Source: an uncultured eubacterium 1-6
GTDB taxonomy: Bacteria; Bacillota; Clostridia; Lachnospirales; Lachnospiraceae
DNA: 52,940 nt
NCBI GenBank assembly: GCA_903789595.1
Contig: CAIFEZ010000019.1
Coordinates: 1 to 52,940 of the forward strand
Direction of reading: 5' to 3'
The notes under the pieces were generated by a model. That model had not been told where the DNA came from and ran no database searches. It worked only from the letters and a program-made list of their open reading frames with translations. This document shows, in pieces, positions 8,856 through 15,792 of the stretch. Both the position numbers and the translations under genes were made by a program. The first letter of the stretch is position 1; each line of letters opens with the position of its first letter.

Positions 8856-9394
8856 TGTCGCTCGACAAATGTTAATCCAAACTTGCCCGGCGACGGAAAA
8901 CAAGAAATTCGCAAAATCGCCGCCTGCGAAAAGCTATTTAAAGTTTGTCTGGCGGCGGAAACCGAGAATTTGCCAAAATCGTCGCTCGTCATAGGGAAAG
9001 CGAGCGGTAGTGAGGCGACGGAAAACAAGAGATCCGCAGAATCGCCGCCTGCGGAAAGCTATTTAAAACTTGTCTGGCGGCGGAAATTGAAAATTTGCCA
9101 AAATCGTCGCTCGACAAATGGTATTGCAAACTTGCCCGACGACGGAAAACAAGAAATTCGCAGAATCGTCGCCCGTCATAGGGAAAGCGAGCGGTAGTGA
9201 GGCGACGGAAAACAAGAATTTTCCAAAATCGTCGCTCGACAAATGTTAATCCAAACTTGCCCGGCGACGGAAAATGAGAAATTCGCAGAATCGTCGCCTG
9301 CGGAAAGTTATTTAAAGCTTGTCTGGCGACGGAAATCGAGAAATCCGCAGAATCGCCGCCCGCGAAAAGCTATTTAAAGCTTGTCTGGCGACGG
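8856..9394. repeat. Nine-unit tandem array of 62-bp hairpin repeats with covarying stems
   Basis: Nine units start at 8856, 8918, 8980, 9043, 9105, 9167, 9230, 9292 and 9354, a spacing of 62 or 63 bp. Each has a 7-nt left arm (CGYCGCY), a loop of about 26 nt, a right arm (GGCGRCG) and a 22-nt linker like GAAAACAAGAAATTCGCAGA. Three loop types occur in the order A-B-C-B-A-C-A-B-B: A has CGACAAATG, B has GCTATTTAAA, C has GGGAAAGCGAGCGG. Arms change together: CGCCGCC pairs with GGCGGCG in units 2 and 4, CGTCGCC with GGCGACG in units 6 and 8. The period is not a multiple of three and no frame stays open, so it is not protein coding. The last unit ends 17 bp before the ribosome binding site of the DUF2284 gene. 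Confidence 0.85.
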
Positions 9395-9423
9395 AAAACA
9401 AGAATTTTATGGAGGACTTCTAA

Positions 9424-9978
9424 GTGGAAATTATGTCTAAGATAAAAACAATTGCTGCGGAAACGGGTTTCGGGGAATCAGGCTATGTAGCAATTGAAAA
9501 TTTGAAGTATTACCAAGAGATTAGAAAGATTTGTGAAGAAAATACATGCCGTAATTATGCGACTTCCTGGGCATGTCCACCAGCTGTCGGGACAATTGCT
9601 GAATGCAAAGCACGTGTGAATCAATATGATAAAATGTTGTTATTCTCTCAAGCATATAAAATGGAAGATTCTTTTGATTTTGAAGGAATGGTTGAAGGAT
9701 TACATAATTTTAAGAAAATGGTTGACCGCTTTCAACAGAATTTAGGGAATGTTCTATCAGATTATTTGCTACTCTCTAATGAAGGATGTGGACGATGTTC
9801 CAAGTGTACGTATCCGGATGCACCATGTCGATTTCCGCAGTTTCTGCATCATTCGCTGGAAGGATATGGATTTATTGTAAACGAACTTGCTAAAGAAGCA
9901 GGGATTAGATACAATAACGGTTCTAATACGGTTATATATTTTGGAGCATTATTATTTAATACAGAAAAGAACGGATAA
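9424..9978 (+). CDS. DUF2284 cysteine-rich putative metal-binding protein
   Basis: The 184-residue protein has the two DUF2284 cysteine clusters, CRNYATSWACPPAVG (near residue 40) and GCGRCSKCTYPDAPCRFP (near residue 122), which look like metal or Fe-S ligands. The family's function is unknown. GTG 9424 is chosen because GGAGG at 9411-9415 is 8 bases away, whereas the ATG at 9433 would be too far. The gene is clearly more AT-rich than the metabolic genes to the right, in keeping with transfer, and it sits inside a phage-relic region directly behind the hairpin array. A terminator follows about 35 bp after its stop. Confidence 0.8.
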   Translation: MEIMSKIKTIAAETGFGESGYVAIENLKYYQEIRKICEENTCRNYATSWACPPAVGTIAECKARVNQYDKMLLFSQAYKMEDSFDFEGMVEGLHNFKKMVDRFQQNLGNVLSDYLLLSNEGCGRCSKCTYPDAPCRFPQFLHHSLEGYGFIVNELAKEAGIRYNNGSNTVIYFGALLFNTEKNG

Positions 9979-10012
9979 ATTTCAGTTTGTCAGCGTAATA
10001 TATGATTGTTTT

Positions 10013-10040
10013 GAGGCATCTCTTCGGGGGTGCCTTTTAT
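10013..10040 (+). terminator. Terminator of the DUF2284 gene
   Basis: GAGGCATCTC, a TTCG loop and GGGGGTGCC form a short GC-rich hairpin followed by TTTTATTAT. Confidence 0.7.
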
Positions 10041-10071
10041 TATACCCTGACGTGGGAAGGAGGGATGCGGC

Positions 10072-10251
10072 ATGCTCATAGATTATCCAGTGAAATTCGG
10101 TGATGAAGAAATCCCGGAACCGGAATCTTCGGGGAATTCAGGACCCGAGGGAGTATCTGAACACAATCAAGGCGGACGGATATGCGACTTCATCCGCTTA
10201 TGTCGAGAACAACATGCGGATTATCCGGCAGTACAGACTGACAAAATATGA
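10072..10251 (+). pseudogene. Phage structural protein start, fused out of frame to endolysin sequence
   Basis: ATG 10072 (12 bases after an AAGGAGGG ribosome site) opens a frame starting MLIDYPVKFGDEEIPEPESS, which resembles the first 20 residues of small tail proteins of clostridial phages (recollection, not checked). From about 10130 the sequence is endolysin DNA read in the wrong frame, ending at TGA 10249-10251. The start codon and ribosome site of one phage gene have thus been joined to the interior of another. Confidence 0.4.
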
Positions 10252-10678
10252 CGCTGTAAAAAGCGGGGAGGAGAAGACTATCGCGAAGATAGCAGAGACT
10301 CTTATCGCTCAGGCGAGGTCGTGGATCGGATGCAGGGAATCCGACGGGAGCCACAGAAAGATCATTGATATTTACAATAGCCACAGGCCGCTCGCGAGAG
10401 GATATGCAGTGAAATACACCGATGCATGGTGCGCCGCGTTCGTAGAGGAAGTGGCCCGCGAGGTCATTGCCGGACGCTGGGGCAATGGTGAACAGAGAAA
10501 GAGGAAGCTCATGGAAGCCGGGTATGATTATGCGGCCGTACAGAAGAGAGTGAATGAACTGCTCCGGAGGCTCTGTGAGAATCATACGGTCGACAGCTTT
10601 GCTGTCTACAGCGGAAACAGATACCTGATCATCCGCACAAAATTCGAGGAATTCCTGCAGCAGGCTTCAGAAATATAA
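10100..10678 (+). pseudogene. Mosaic relic: endolysin pieces fused to an excisionase end
   Basis: An uninterrupted 192-codon frame reads as pieces of different proteins. About residues 15-52 (PREYLNTIKADGYATSSAYV, NNMRIIRQYRLTKYDA) match the end of a phage glucosaminidase domain. About residues 64-113 (ARSWIGCRESDGSH, YTDAWCAAFV) are the start of a CHAP-type amidase with its catalytic Cys, cut before the His. About residues 114-155 (EVAREVIAGRWGNG, AGYDYAAVQKRVNELL) are a Cpl-7 wall-binding repeat. The tail (GNRYLIIRTKFEEFLQQ) looks like the end of a Tn916-type excisionase. Internal deletions have stayed in frame. I doubt it is functional; translation from 10100 has no good ribosome site of its own. 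Confidence 0.6.
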
Positions 10679-11114
10679 TGGTTTTCATTTGCCGGAAAGT
10701 AGTTGCTTTTTCCGGCGCAAAGAGTGATGGATAGACGTACCGGAACAGGAGGTGAAACGGATGCAAAATGATGCGAACAACAAGAGCACACTTACGCCGG
10801 AAGAATTATACAGATCAGAAAGACCCGGGAGGCAGATGCAATTGTGCAGATGCTTTCCGGGTCTTTTGCTGTCTTTGATATCATGGTAAACTGAAGAAAC
10901 AGATAAAATAATGTACATTTGCCAGGCCGGCATTTTTCCCTCTGCGAGAACGGCTCTTGCGTGTCCGCAGTATGTCACATCCTGCCGCATACTGCCGCCT
11001 AAGGTCTTACTACCGGAATTTCCGGCGCATGATGTACATTTGAAACAGAAGAAGAAACCCCGCAAAAGAGTGCAGAACACGGCACTTTGCGGCATCTGAG
11101 GAAGGATATTTTAT
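10679..11114. other. Gene-poor stretch: short ORF start, terminator, paired TGTACATTTG motif
   Basis: A short frame from ATG 10761 (MQNDANNKSTLTPEELYRSE, after GGAGGTG) looks like the start of a lost gene and runs into a terminator. TGTACATTTG occurs at about 10911 and 11034, some 120 bp apart. A 62-codon frame between them has no recognisable protein features. No other gene is supported. Confidence 0.4.
10819..10867 (+). terminator. Intrinsic terminator in the phage-relic region
   Basis: AAGACCCGG pairs with CCGGGTCTT across a loop of about 28 nt and is followed by TTGCTGTCTTT; the right arm itself ends in a T-run. Confidence 0.6.
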
Positions 11115-11594
11115 ATGACAAGGATACTTTTTGTTTGCCACGGCAATATCTGCCGTTCGGTGGCGGCACAGTACATTTTTCAGGACATGATTAATCGAAG
11201 GCAGATCGCGGACCGTTTTCTGGTGGATTCTGCGGCGACTTCAACGGAGGAGATCGGGAACCCCGTGTATCCGCCGATGGAGCATGCGCTTCGGCAGAGG
11301 GGAGTTCCGATCGGAAGCCACCTGGCGAGGAGACTGCGGAAATCGGATTATCCGGAGTATGATCTCTTCATTGGAATGGATGAGGAGAATGCTTATTACA
11401 TGAGACGCATTTTCGGCGAGGATCCGGAACATAAGGTACATTTTCTGATGGAGTACGCGGACCAGCCGGACAGGCGGATCGAGGATCCCTGGTACACCAG
11501 AGAATTTGACCTCTGCGTTTCGGAAATTACGGAAGGGTGCACAGGGCTTCTGGATCACCTTGCCGGCCGGATGCCGGATCAGCCCCGGACCTGA
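11115..11594 (+). CDS. Low-molecular-weight protein tyrosine phosphatase
   Basis: The 159-residue protein starts MTRILFVCHGNICRS, the family's C-X5-R phosphate loop with nucleophile Cys8 and Arg14. The general-acid motif DPWYT lies near residue 124. Length is normal. Family members remove phosphate from tyrosine (or in some bacteria arginine) residues, often opposing capsule or exopolysaccharide kinases; no such kinase is nearby, so the target is unknown. His9 replaces the more usual Leu in the loop. Its end overlaps the convergent EamA gene by 16 bases. Confidence 0.9.
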   Translation: MTRILFVCHGNICRSVAAQYIFQDMINRRQIADRFLVDSAATSTEEIGNPVYPPMEHALRQRGVPIGSHLARRLRKSDYPEYDLFIGMDEENAYYMRRIFGEDPEHKVHFLMEYADQPDRRIEDPWYTREFDLCVSEITEGCTGLLDHLAGRMPDQPRT

Positions 11595-12526
11595 CCTGCC
11601 GGCTTTTTCCGGCGGCTGAAGAGCATGCCTCCCAGGAGGCACAGCAGGACACCGAGAATGATGAAGGCGGCTCCTGCTGCGAAGGAGAGCCCGACAGTTT
11701 CATGGAAGAAGATGACGCCCATGACGGTGGAAGTCAGAGGCTGAATCGGGTAAAGCGCCGAGCAGTTGCTCGCGGGGAGCGCCGCCAGCCCCTGATTCCA
11801 CAGAATATAGGAGATGCCGGTGCAGAAGACTCCGAGATATAGAAGACCTGCGATCACACCTCCGTTAATATGAATCGCCGAGCCGGTCAGGACGTGTTCA
11901 ATCACGGCAAAGATGAATTCACACACCGCCGCCACACCTATGGCATTTCTTGTGATGACGAGGGGGTTATATCTCGCAAGTCCCTGGCGGGTAAGAACGG
12001 AGACAAGAGACCACAAAAGGACAGAGGCAAGCGACATGAGAATTCCCGGGAGGTTGATGTTTCCTCCGGTGCCCAGAATCAGATAGACACCGAATACTGC
12101 CAGAAGGATGCCTATGATTTTGCTTCCTGTCAGCTTCTCATGAAGAATCGGTATCGCCATAAGTGAGATGGTAACCGGGTTCAGCGAATTGATCAGGGAA
12201 GCCATTGAGGAACCGGCATATTTGGTGCCCATCAGCTGAATGCCTACGCCGACTGCATAGCCGAACACCCCCATGATGACGACGTATTTCCATCCCCGGC
12301 TGTCAATTTTCGTATGGTGCCCCTGCGTGTCTGTGCCGTCCGGATTCCATTTCCGGCTTCCGGCCTTTACAATGATGCTCAGGGCGGCAAAGGCAATCAC
12401 AAAGCGGCAGAACATGACGGCAAAGGTCGGCATATACTTGAGAACAACGGAACTCACTACATACAGGCTTCCCCATAATACAAAGACAAACACAAGACCC
12501 AGATAAGCTGCTGCAGATTTTTTCAC
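11579..12526 (-). CDS. EamA/DMT-family transporter, copy 1
   Basis: This 315-residue membrane protein has about ten hydrophobic helices in two EamA repeats, each with a start like FVLWGSLYVVSSVVL and FGVYLILGTGGNINLPGILM. EamA proteins export or exchange amino acids, nucleotides or other small metabolites; the substrate cannot be read from sequence. It starts with GTG after GGAGGA. It is a close paralogue of the protein at 13704-14717, and similarity is visible even at nucleotide level over most of the length. The oxidoreductase gene is divergent from it across a 169-bp spacer. Confidence 0.9.
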   Translation of the reverse strand: MKKSAAAYLGLVFVFVLWGSLYVVSSVVLKYMPTFAVMFCRFVIAFAALSIIVKAGSRKWNPDGTDTQGHHTKIDSRGWKYVVIMGVFGYAVGVGIQLMGTKYAGSSMASLINSLNPVTISLMAIPILHEKLTGSKIIGILLAVFGVYLILGTGGNINLPGILMSLASVLLWSLVSVLTRQGLARYNPLVITRNAIGVAAVCEFIFAVIEHVLTGSAIHINGGVIAGLLYLGVFCTGISYILWNQGLAALPASNCSALYPIQPLTSTVMGVIFFHETVGLSFAAGAAFIILGVLLCLLGGMLFSRRKKPAGQVRG

Positions 12527-12695
12527 AACGGATTCCTCCTCATTATTTTCACAGACTCTTATACTAGCACAATGAGAGAAGAATGGAGCGGTTCATTTGT
12601 ATTTTCCGGGAGCGGAAATTCCGCTTGTTCAGACGCGCCTGAATTCGCCGGGAGTGAGATGGTGTGGAAATACTTAATGAAAAGGAGATACAGAT

Positions 12696-13715
12696 ATGAA
12701 GCTAGCAATTATAGGAACCGGAAAAATTGTACAGGAAGCCCTCTATGCCATGGAGCTGCTGAGCAGCATTGAGGTTCGGGCGATCTTCGGAAGACCGCAC
12801 AGCCGGGAAAAGGCGCAGAACCTTGCGGATCAATACAGGATACCGGAGGTGTATACCGATTACAAAGAACTTCTGGAACGATCTGATGCGGACACGGTGT
12901 ATATCGGTCTGATCAACAGTGTGCATTATACATATGCGAAGGAGGCGCTGCTTCACGGTAAGAACGTGATTCTGGAGAAACCTTTTGTCCTGGAGAGCAG
13001 TCAGGCGGAGGAACTTCGTGATCTGGCGAAGAAGAGAAAACGGATCATTCTGGAGGCTATCACGGTACTTCACAGTGCAGTCTTCCGGAAAATGCAGGAA
13101 AGTCTTCCGGGAATCGGTGCGCCAAAGTTGGTTCTCTGCAATTATTCACAGTATTCCCGAAGCTACGATGCATATCTGAACGGTGTGATTGCTCCCGTGT
13201 TTGATCCGGCGCAGAACGGCGGGGCACTGAACGATCTCGGTGTATATACGATTCATTACTGCGTCGGTCTGTTCGGAATGCCGGAGCAGGCGGCGTATTT
13301 TTCGAATCGGGGCTACAACGGTGTGGATACATCCGGCGCTCTGGTGCTTATGTACCCCGGATTTACCTGTGTGTGCGCCGCTGCAAAGGATTCAGACAGT
13401 CCGGGATTCATCAGTGTGCAGGGAGAAGAGGGGTGGATGCGCGCAGACGGAAAGCCAAACGCGGCAGAAAAGCTGACGGTGCAGACTCTGGATCAGGAAA
13501 ACCGGTCGGTTACAACGGATGCATCAGGGGCGACCGTGCGCAAATCTGTTGTGAAGGAATTCCTTCCGCCGTCGATGCGTCACCGCATGACGCAGGAATT
13601 TGCGGACTTCGCAGAGATCATAGACGGGAAGGAGTATGCGGCTGCGGACGAGCTGATGAAGGAAACCGTCCAGGTGGTGAAGGTTCTGGAGATGGCCGGG
13701 CGGTCAGGAATCTGA
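12696..13715 (+). CDS. Gfo/Idh/MocA-family NAD(P)-dependent oxidoreductase
   Basis: The 339-residue protein begins MKLAIIGTGKIVQEALYAME, a Rossmann start with GxGxxx. The conserved EKPF motif (ILEKPFVLES, near residue 95) carries the catalytic Lys, and the C-terminal alpha/beta domain (NGGALNDLGVYTIHYCVGLF) has the family's central GGxxxDxGxY motif. Such enzymes oxidise or reduce sugars and inositols with NAD(P). AAAGGAGAT precedes ATG 12696. It lies between two paralogous transporters in the opposite direction and its end overlaps the second by 12 bases, suggesting a shared metabolite (inference). Substrate unknown. Confidence 0.9.
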   Translation: MKLAIIGTGKIVQEALYAMELLSSIEVRAIFGRPHSREKAQNLADQYRIPEVYTDYKELLERSDADTVYIGLINSVHYTYAKEALLHGKNVILEKPFVLESSQAEELRDLAKKRKRIILEAITVLHSAVFRKMQESLPGIGAPKLVLCNYSQYSRSYDAYLNGVIAPVFDPAQNGGALNDLGVYTIHYCVGLFGMPEQAAYFSNRGYNGVDTSGALVLMYPGFTCVCAAAKDSDSPGFISVQGEEGWMRADGKPNAAEKLTVQTLDQENRSVTTDASGATVRKSVVKEFLPPSMRHRMTQEFADFAEIIDGKEYAAADELMKETVQVVKVLEMAGRSGI

Positions 13716-14717
13716 CGGGCATCGGCTGTGCCGCTTCAGCAGTGTGCCGCCCAGAAGGCAGAGCAGGACGCCTGCAAGGATGAAAACGGCTCCGGCAGCG
13801 AAGGATACGCCGATGATCTCATGGAAGAAGATCACGCCCATGACCGTTGACGTCATCGGCTGAAGCGGATAGAGCGCCGAACAGTTGCTTGCCGGGAGCG
13901 CCGCCAGTCCCTGATTCCAGAGAATGTAGGCGATTCCGGTGCAGAAGATTCCCATATAGAGCAGGCCTGCGATGACTCCTCCGTTGATCTGAATCGAAGC
14001 GTGCGTGATGAAATGCTCCAGAAGGGCAAAGATGAAGTCGCAGACTGCCGCTATGCCGATGGCATTGCGTGTGACAACGAGCGGGTTATATCTTGCAAGC
14101 CCCTGACGGGTGAGCACGGAGACGAGAGACCAGAGCAGAACGGAAAGGAGAGACATCAGGATTCCGGGGAGATTAAAACTGCTGCCGGTCCCCAGAATGA
14201 GATATACGCCAAACACTGCCATAAGGATTCCCGCGATTTTATTTGCGGTCAGTTTTTCGTGAAGAATCGGCACAGCCATGATAGAAATGGTGACCGGATT
14301 CAGTGAGTTGATCAGCGAGGCCATGGAAGAACCGGCGTATTTGGTGCCGATCAGCTGAATGCCGGCGCCGACAGCATATCCGAGCATGCCCATGAGCAGA
14401 ACATATTTCCATCCTCTGCTGTCGAGCTTTGTCTTTCGTCCCTGTGAATCTGTGTTTTCCGGAATATCTTTACAGTTCGGATTGTTCATGTGATCAGGAC
14501 TGCATTTTGTTTTCCGGCTTTCCACGCTTTTCGAGTCATGTTTCCGGTTTCCGGCTTTCAGGATGGCGCTTAATGTCACAAAAGCAATCGCAAAGCGACA
14601 GAACATGACGGCAAAGGTCGGCACATACTGCAGGACAATCGAACTTACGACATAGAGACTTCCCCATAAGATAAACGCGATGACAAGACCGGTATATGCT
14701 CCCGCGGATTTTTTCAC
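13704..14717 (-). CDS. EamA/DMT-family transporter, copy 2
   Basis: A ten-helix DMT transporter of 337 residues if started at GTG 14717; GAGGAGG precedes it and the start aligns with copy 1 (KKSAGAYTGLV against KKSAAAYLGLV). An upstream ATG at 14771 would add 18 polar residues without a good ribosome site. Between helices 2 and 3 it carries a polar segment about 25-30 residues longer than in copy 1 (around ESRKTKCSPDHMNNP), predicted to be a loop. Probably a tandem duplicate later separated by, or arising with, the oxidoreductase gene. Substrate unknown. Confidence 0.88.
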   Translation of the reverse strand: MKKSAGAYTGLVIAFILWGSLYVVSSIVLQYVPTFAVMFCRFAIAFVTLSAILKAGNRKHDSKSVESRKTKCSPDHMNNPNCKDIPENTDSQGRKTKLDSRGWKYVLLMGMLGYAVGAGIQLIGTKYAGSSMASLINSLNPVTISIMAVPILHEKLTANKIAGILMAVFGVYLILGTGSSFNLPGILMSLLSVLLWSLVSVLTRQGLARYNPLVVTRNAIGIAAVCDFIFALLEHFITHASIQINGGVIAGLLYMGIFCTGIAYILWNQGLAALPASNCSALYPLQPMTSTVMGVIFFHEIIGVSFAAGAVFILAGVLLCLLGGTLLKRHSRCPSDS

Positions 14718-14807
14718 AATCAGGTCCTCCTCATTTTCGTTTTCGTTTGCTTTTCCAATGTTAGCATGCACAGGGATAAATGGAGTTTGCTTTTTGGTTT
14801 TATCTTA

Positions 14808-14836
14808 TTGTTGCTCGGAAATTATAATTGTATACT
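14808..14836 (+). promoter_or_regulatory. Sigma-70-type promoter of the HEPN/MNT pair
   Basis: TTGTTG (14808-14813) and TATACT (14831-14836) are 17 bp apart in an AT-rich stretch about 130 bp upstream of the HEPN start. Confidence 0.5.
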
Positions 14837-14963
14837 GCATAGCTTTTGAGCATCATTCGGAGTAAAATAGGAATCAGCCATCTGCTTTTGGCAGTATGTT
14901 GGATTACAGACGCAAATGATCAGAGATGAGCTTATAAATGAAATGGACGGGGAGAAAGTGAAA

Positions 14964-15392
14964 ATGAATCAGAAAAAATATTTGAATCGATATAAGAGCT
15001 TTCAATGCAGTCTGTCCTCGTTGGAAAGAGCCAGAAAACGGGATTTAGAGGATGATTTTGTCATCAGCGGAACGGTGCAGAAGTTCTGCCTGACTTTTGA
15101 TATTTCATGGAAGGTAATGAAGGATATTATAGTAGGCTATCATAAGGTTAACAGCTTCGCCAGCGGTTCACCGAGAGAAACCTTGCGGATAGCCGCTCAG
15201 TTAGGATTGATCTCCGGAGACATCTGGATGAAAATGCTTCTGGACCGGAATGCACTGACCCACGATTACGATGGAAGCATGGCAAAGGACGCCGTTCAGA
15301 GAATCGTTGAACTGTATCTGCCGGTACTAGAGCAGTTTTGCATTGACGCTTCCGGCTATATGGATAAGATGGAAAAGGATGATAAGTTATGA
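14964..15392 (+). CDS. HEPN-domain protein of a HEPN/MNT pair (HI0074-like)
   Basis: This 142-residue all-helical protein belongs to the nucleotidyltransferase substrate-binding / HEPN group. The Rx4-6H motif of HEPN RNases is visible as RNALTHDY near residue 94. The ATG at 14964 is preferred over upstream ones (14916, 14943) because GGGGAG lies 9 bases before it and the protein then starts like its relatives (MNQKKYLNRYKSF). Its stop overlaps the next start as ATGA, so the two are translationally coupled. In characterised HEPN/MNT systems the HEPN protein is an RNase toxin and MNT modifies it with AMP. Confidence 0.85.
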   Translation: MNQKKYLNRYKSFQCSLSSLERARKRDLEDDFVISGTVQKFCLTFDISWKVMKDIIVGYHKVNSFASGSPRETLRIAAQLGLISGDIWMKMLLDRNALTHDYDGSMAKDAVQRIVELYLPVLEQFCIDASGYMDKMEKDDKL

Positions 15393-15712
15393 TCAGTCCG
15401 GATCTGCAAAGAAAATTAGATGCCTGGAATATGAGCCTGGAAGAAATTCTGAACAGTGTTGTGGAGATTTGCATAAAACATGATGTAGAACATGTATATC
15501 TTTTTGGCTCTTATGCGACAGGAACCGCACGCCCGACAAGCGACATTGATATCGTCATCAAGGGTGGGAGAGATATAGATCTGCTGCGGGAGGAAGTTGA
15601 CAGGATTCCTACCTTAAAAACCATCGATCTTTTCATATACAATCAAAAAATGAATCCTTATCTGCGGGAGGATATCGACAGGTATGCAGTGGAGCTTCCG
15701 CTGAAAAGATAA
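15389..15712 (+). CDS. MNT-type minimal nucleotidyltransferase (antitoxin)
   Basis: The 107-residue protein shows the nucleotidyltransferase signature GSYATGTARPTSDIDIV (GSx10DxD) near residues 40-55 and the third Asp in KTIDLFIY. Length and layout match MNT antitoxins that AMPylate a tyrosine near the HEPN active site. The gene overlaps the HEPN gene by 4 bases in the usual HEPN-first order. No terminator is visible in the 80 bp before the GH42 gene, so some read-through is possible. Confidence 0.88.
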   Translation: MISPDLQRKLDAWNMSLEEILNSVVEICIKHDVEHVYLFGSYATGTARPTSDIDIVIKGGRDIDLLREEVDRIPTLKTIDLFIYNQKMNPYLREDIDRYAVELPLKR

Positions 15713-15792
15713 ACCATATAAATCACTCACAGGCCGCGCGCTGCTTATGCTGTAAATCGCGGGAATGCTTCACTCAGATTCGGAGGCGTTGC

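Noticed and set aside
8883-9197. 104-codon plus-strand frame inside the hairpin array, and similar frames around it
   Set aside because: The array period of 62 bp is not a multiple of three, so repeated units fall in different frames; the frame is a by-product of the repeats.
8856-9394. CRISPR array or integron attC cassette array
   Set aside because: There is no constant direct repeat with unique spacers, and no GTTRRRY/RYYYAAC core sites or cassette genes.
10911-11099. 62-codon frame upstream of the phosphatase
   Set aside because: No ribosome site, no domain, Cys/Pro-rich composition typical of chance frames.
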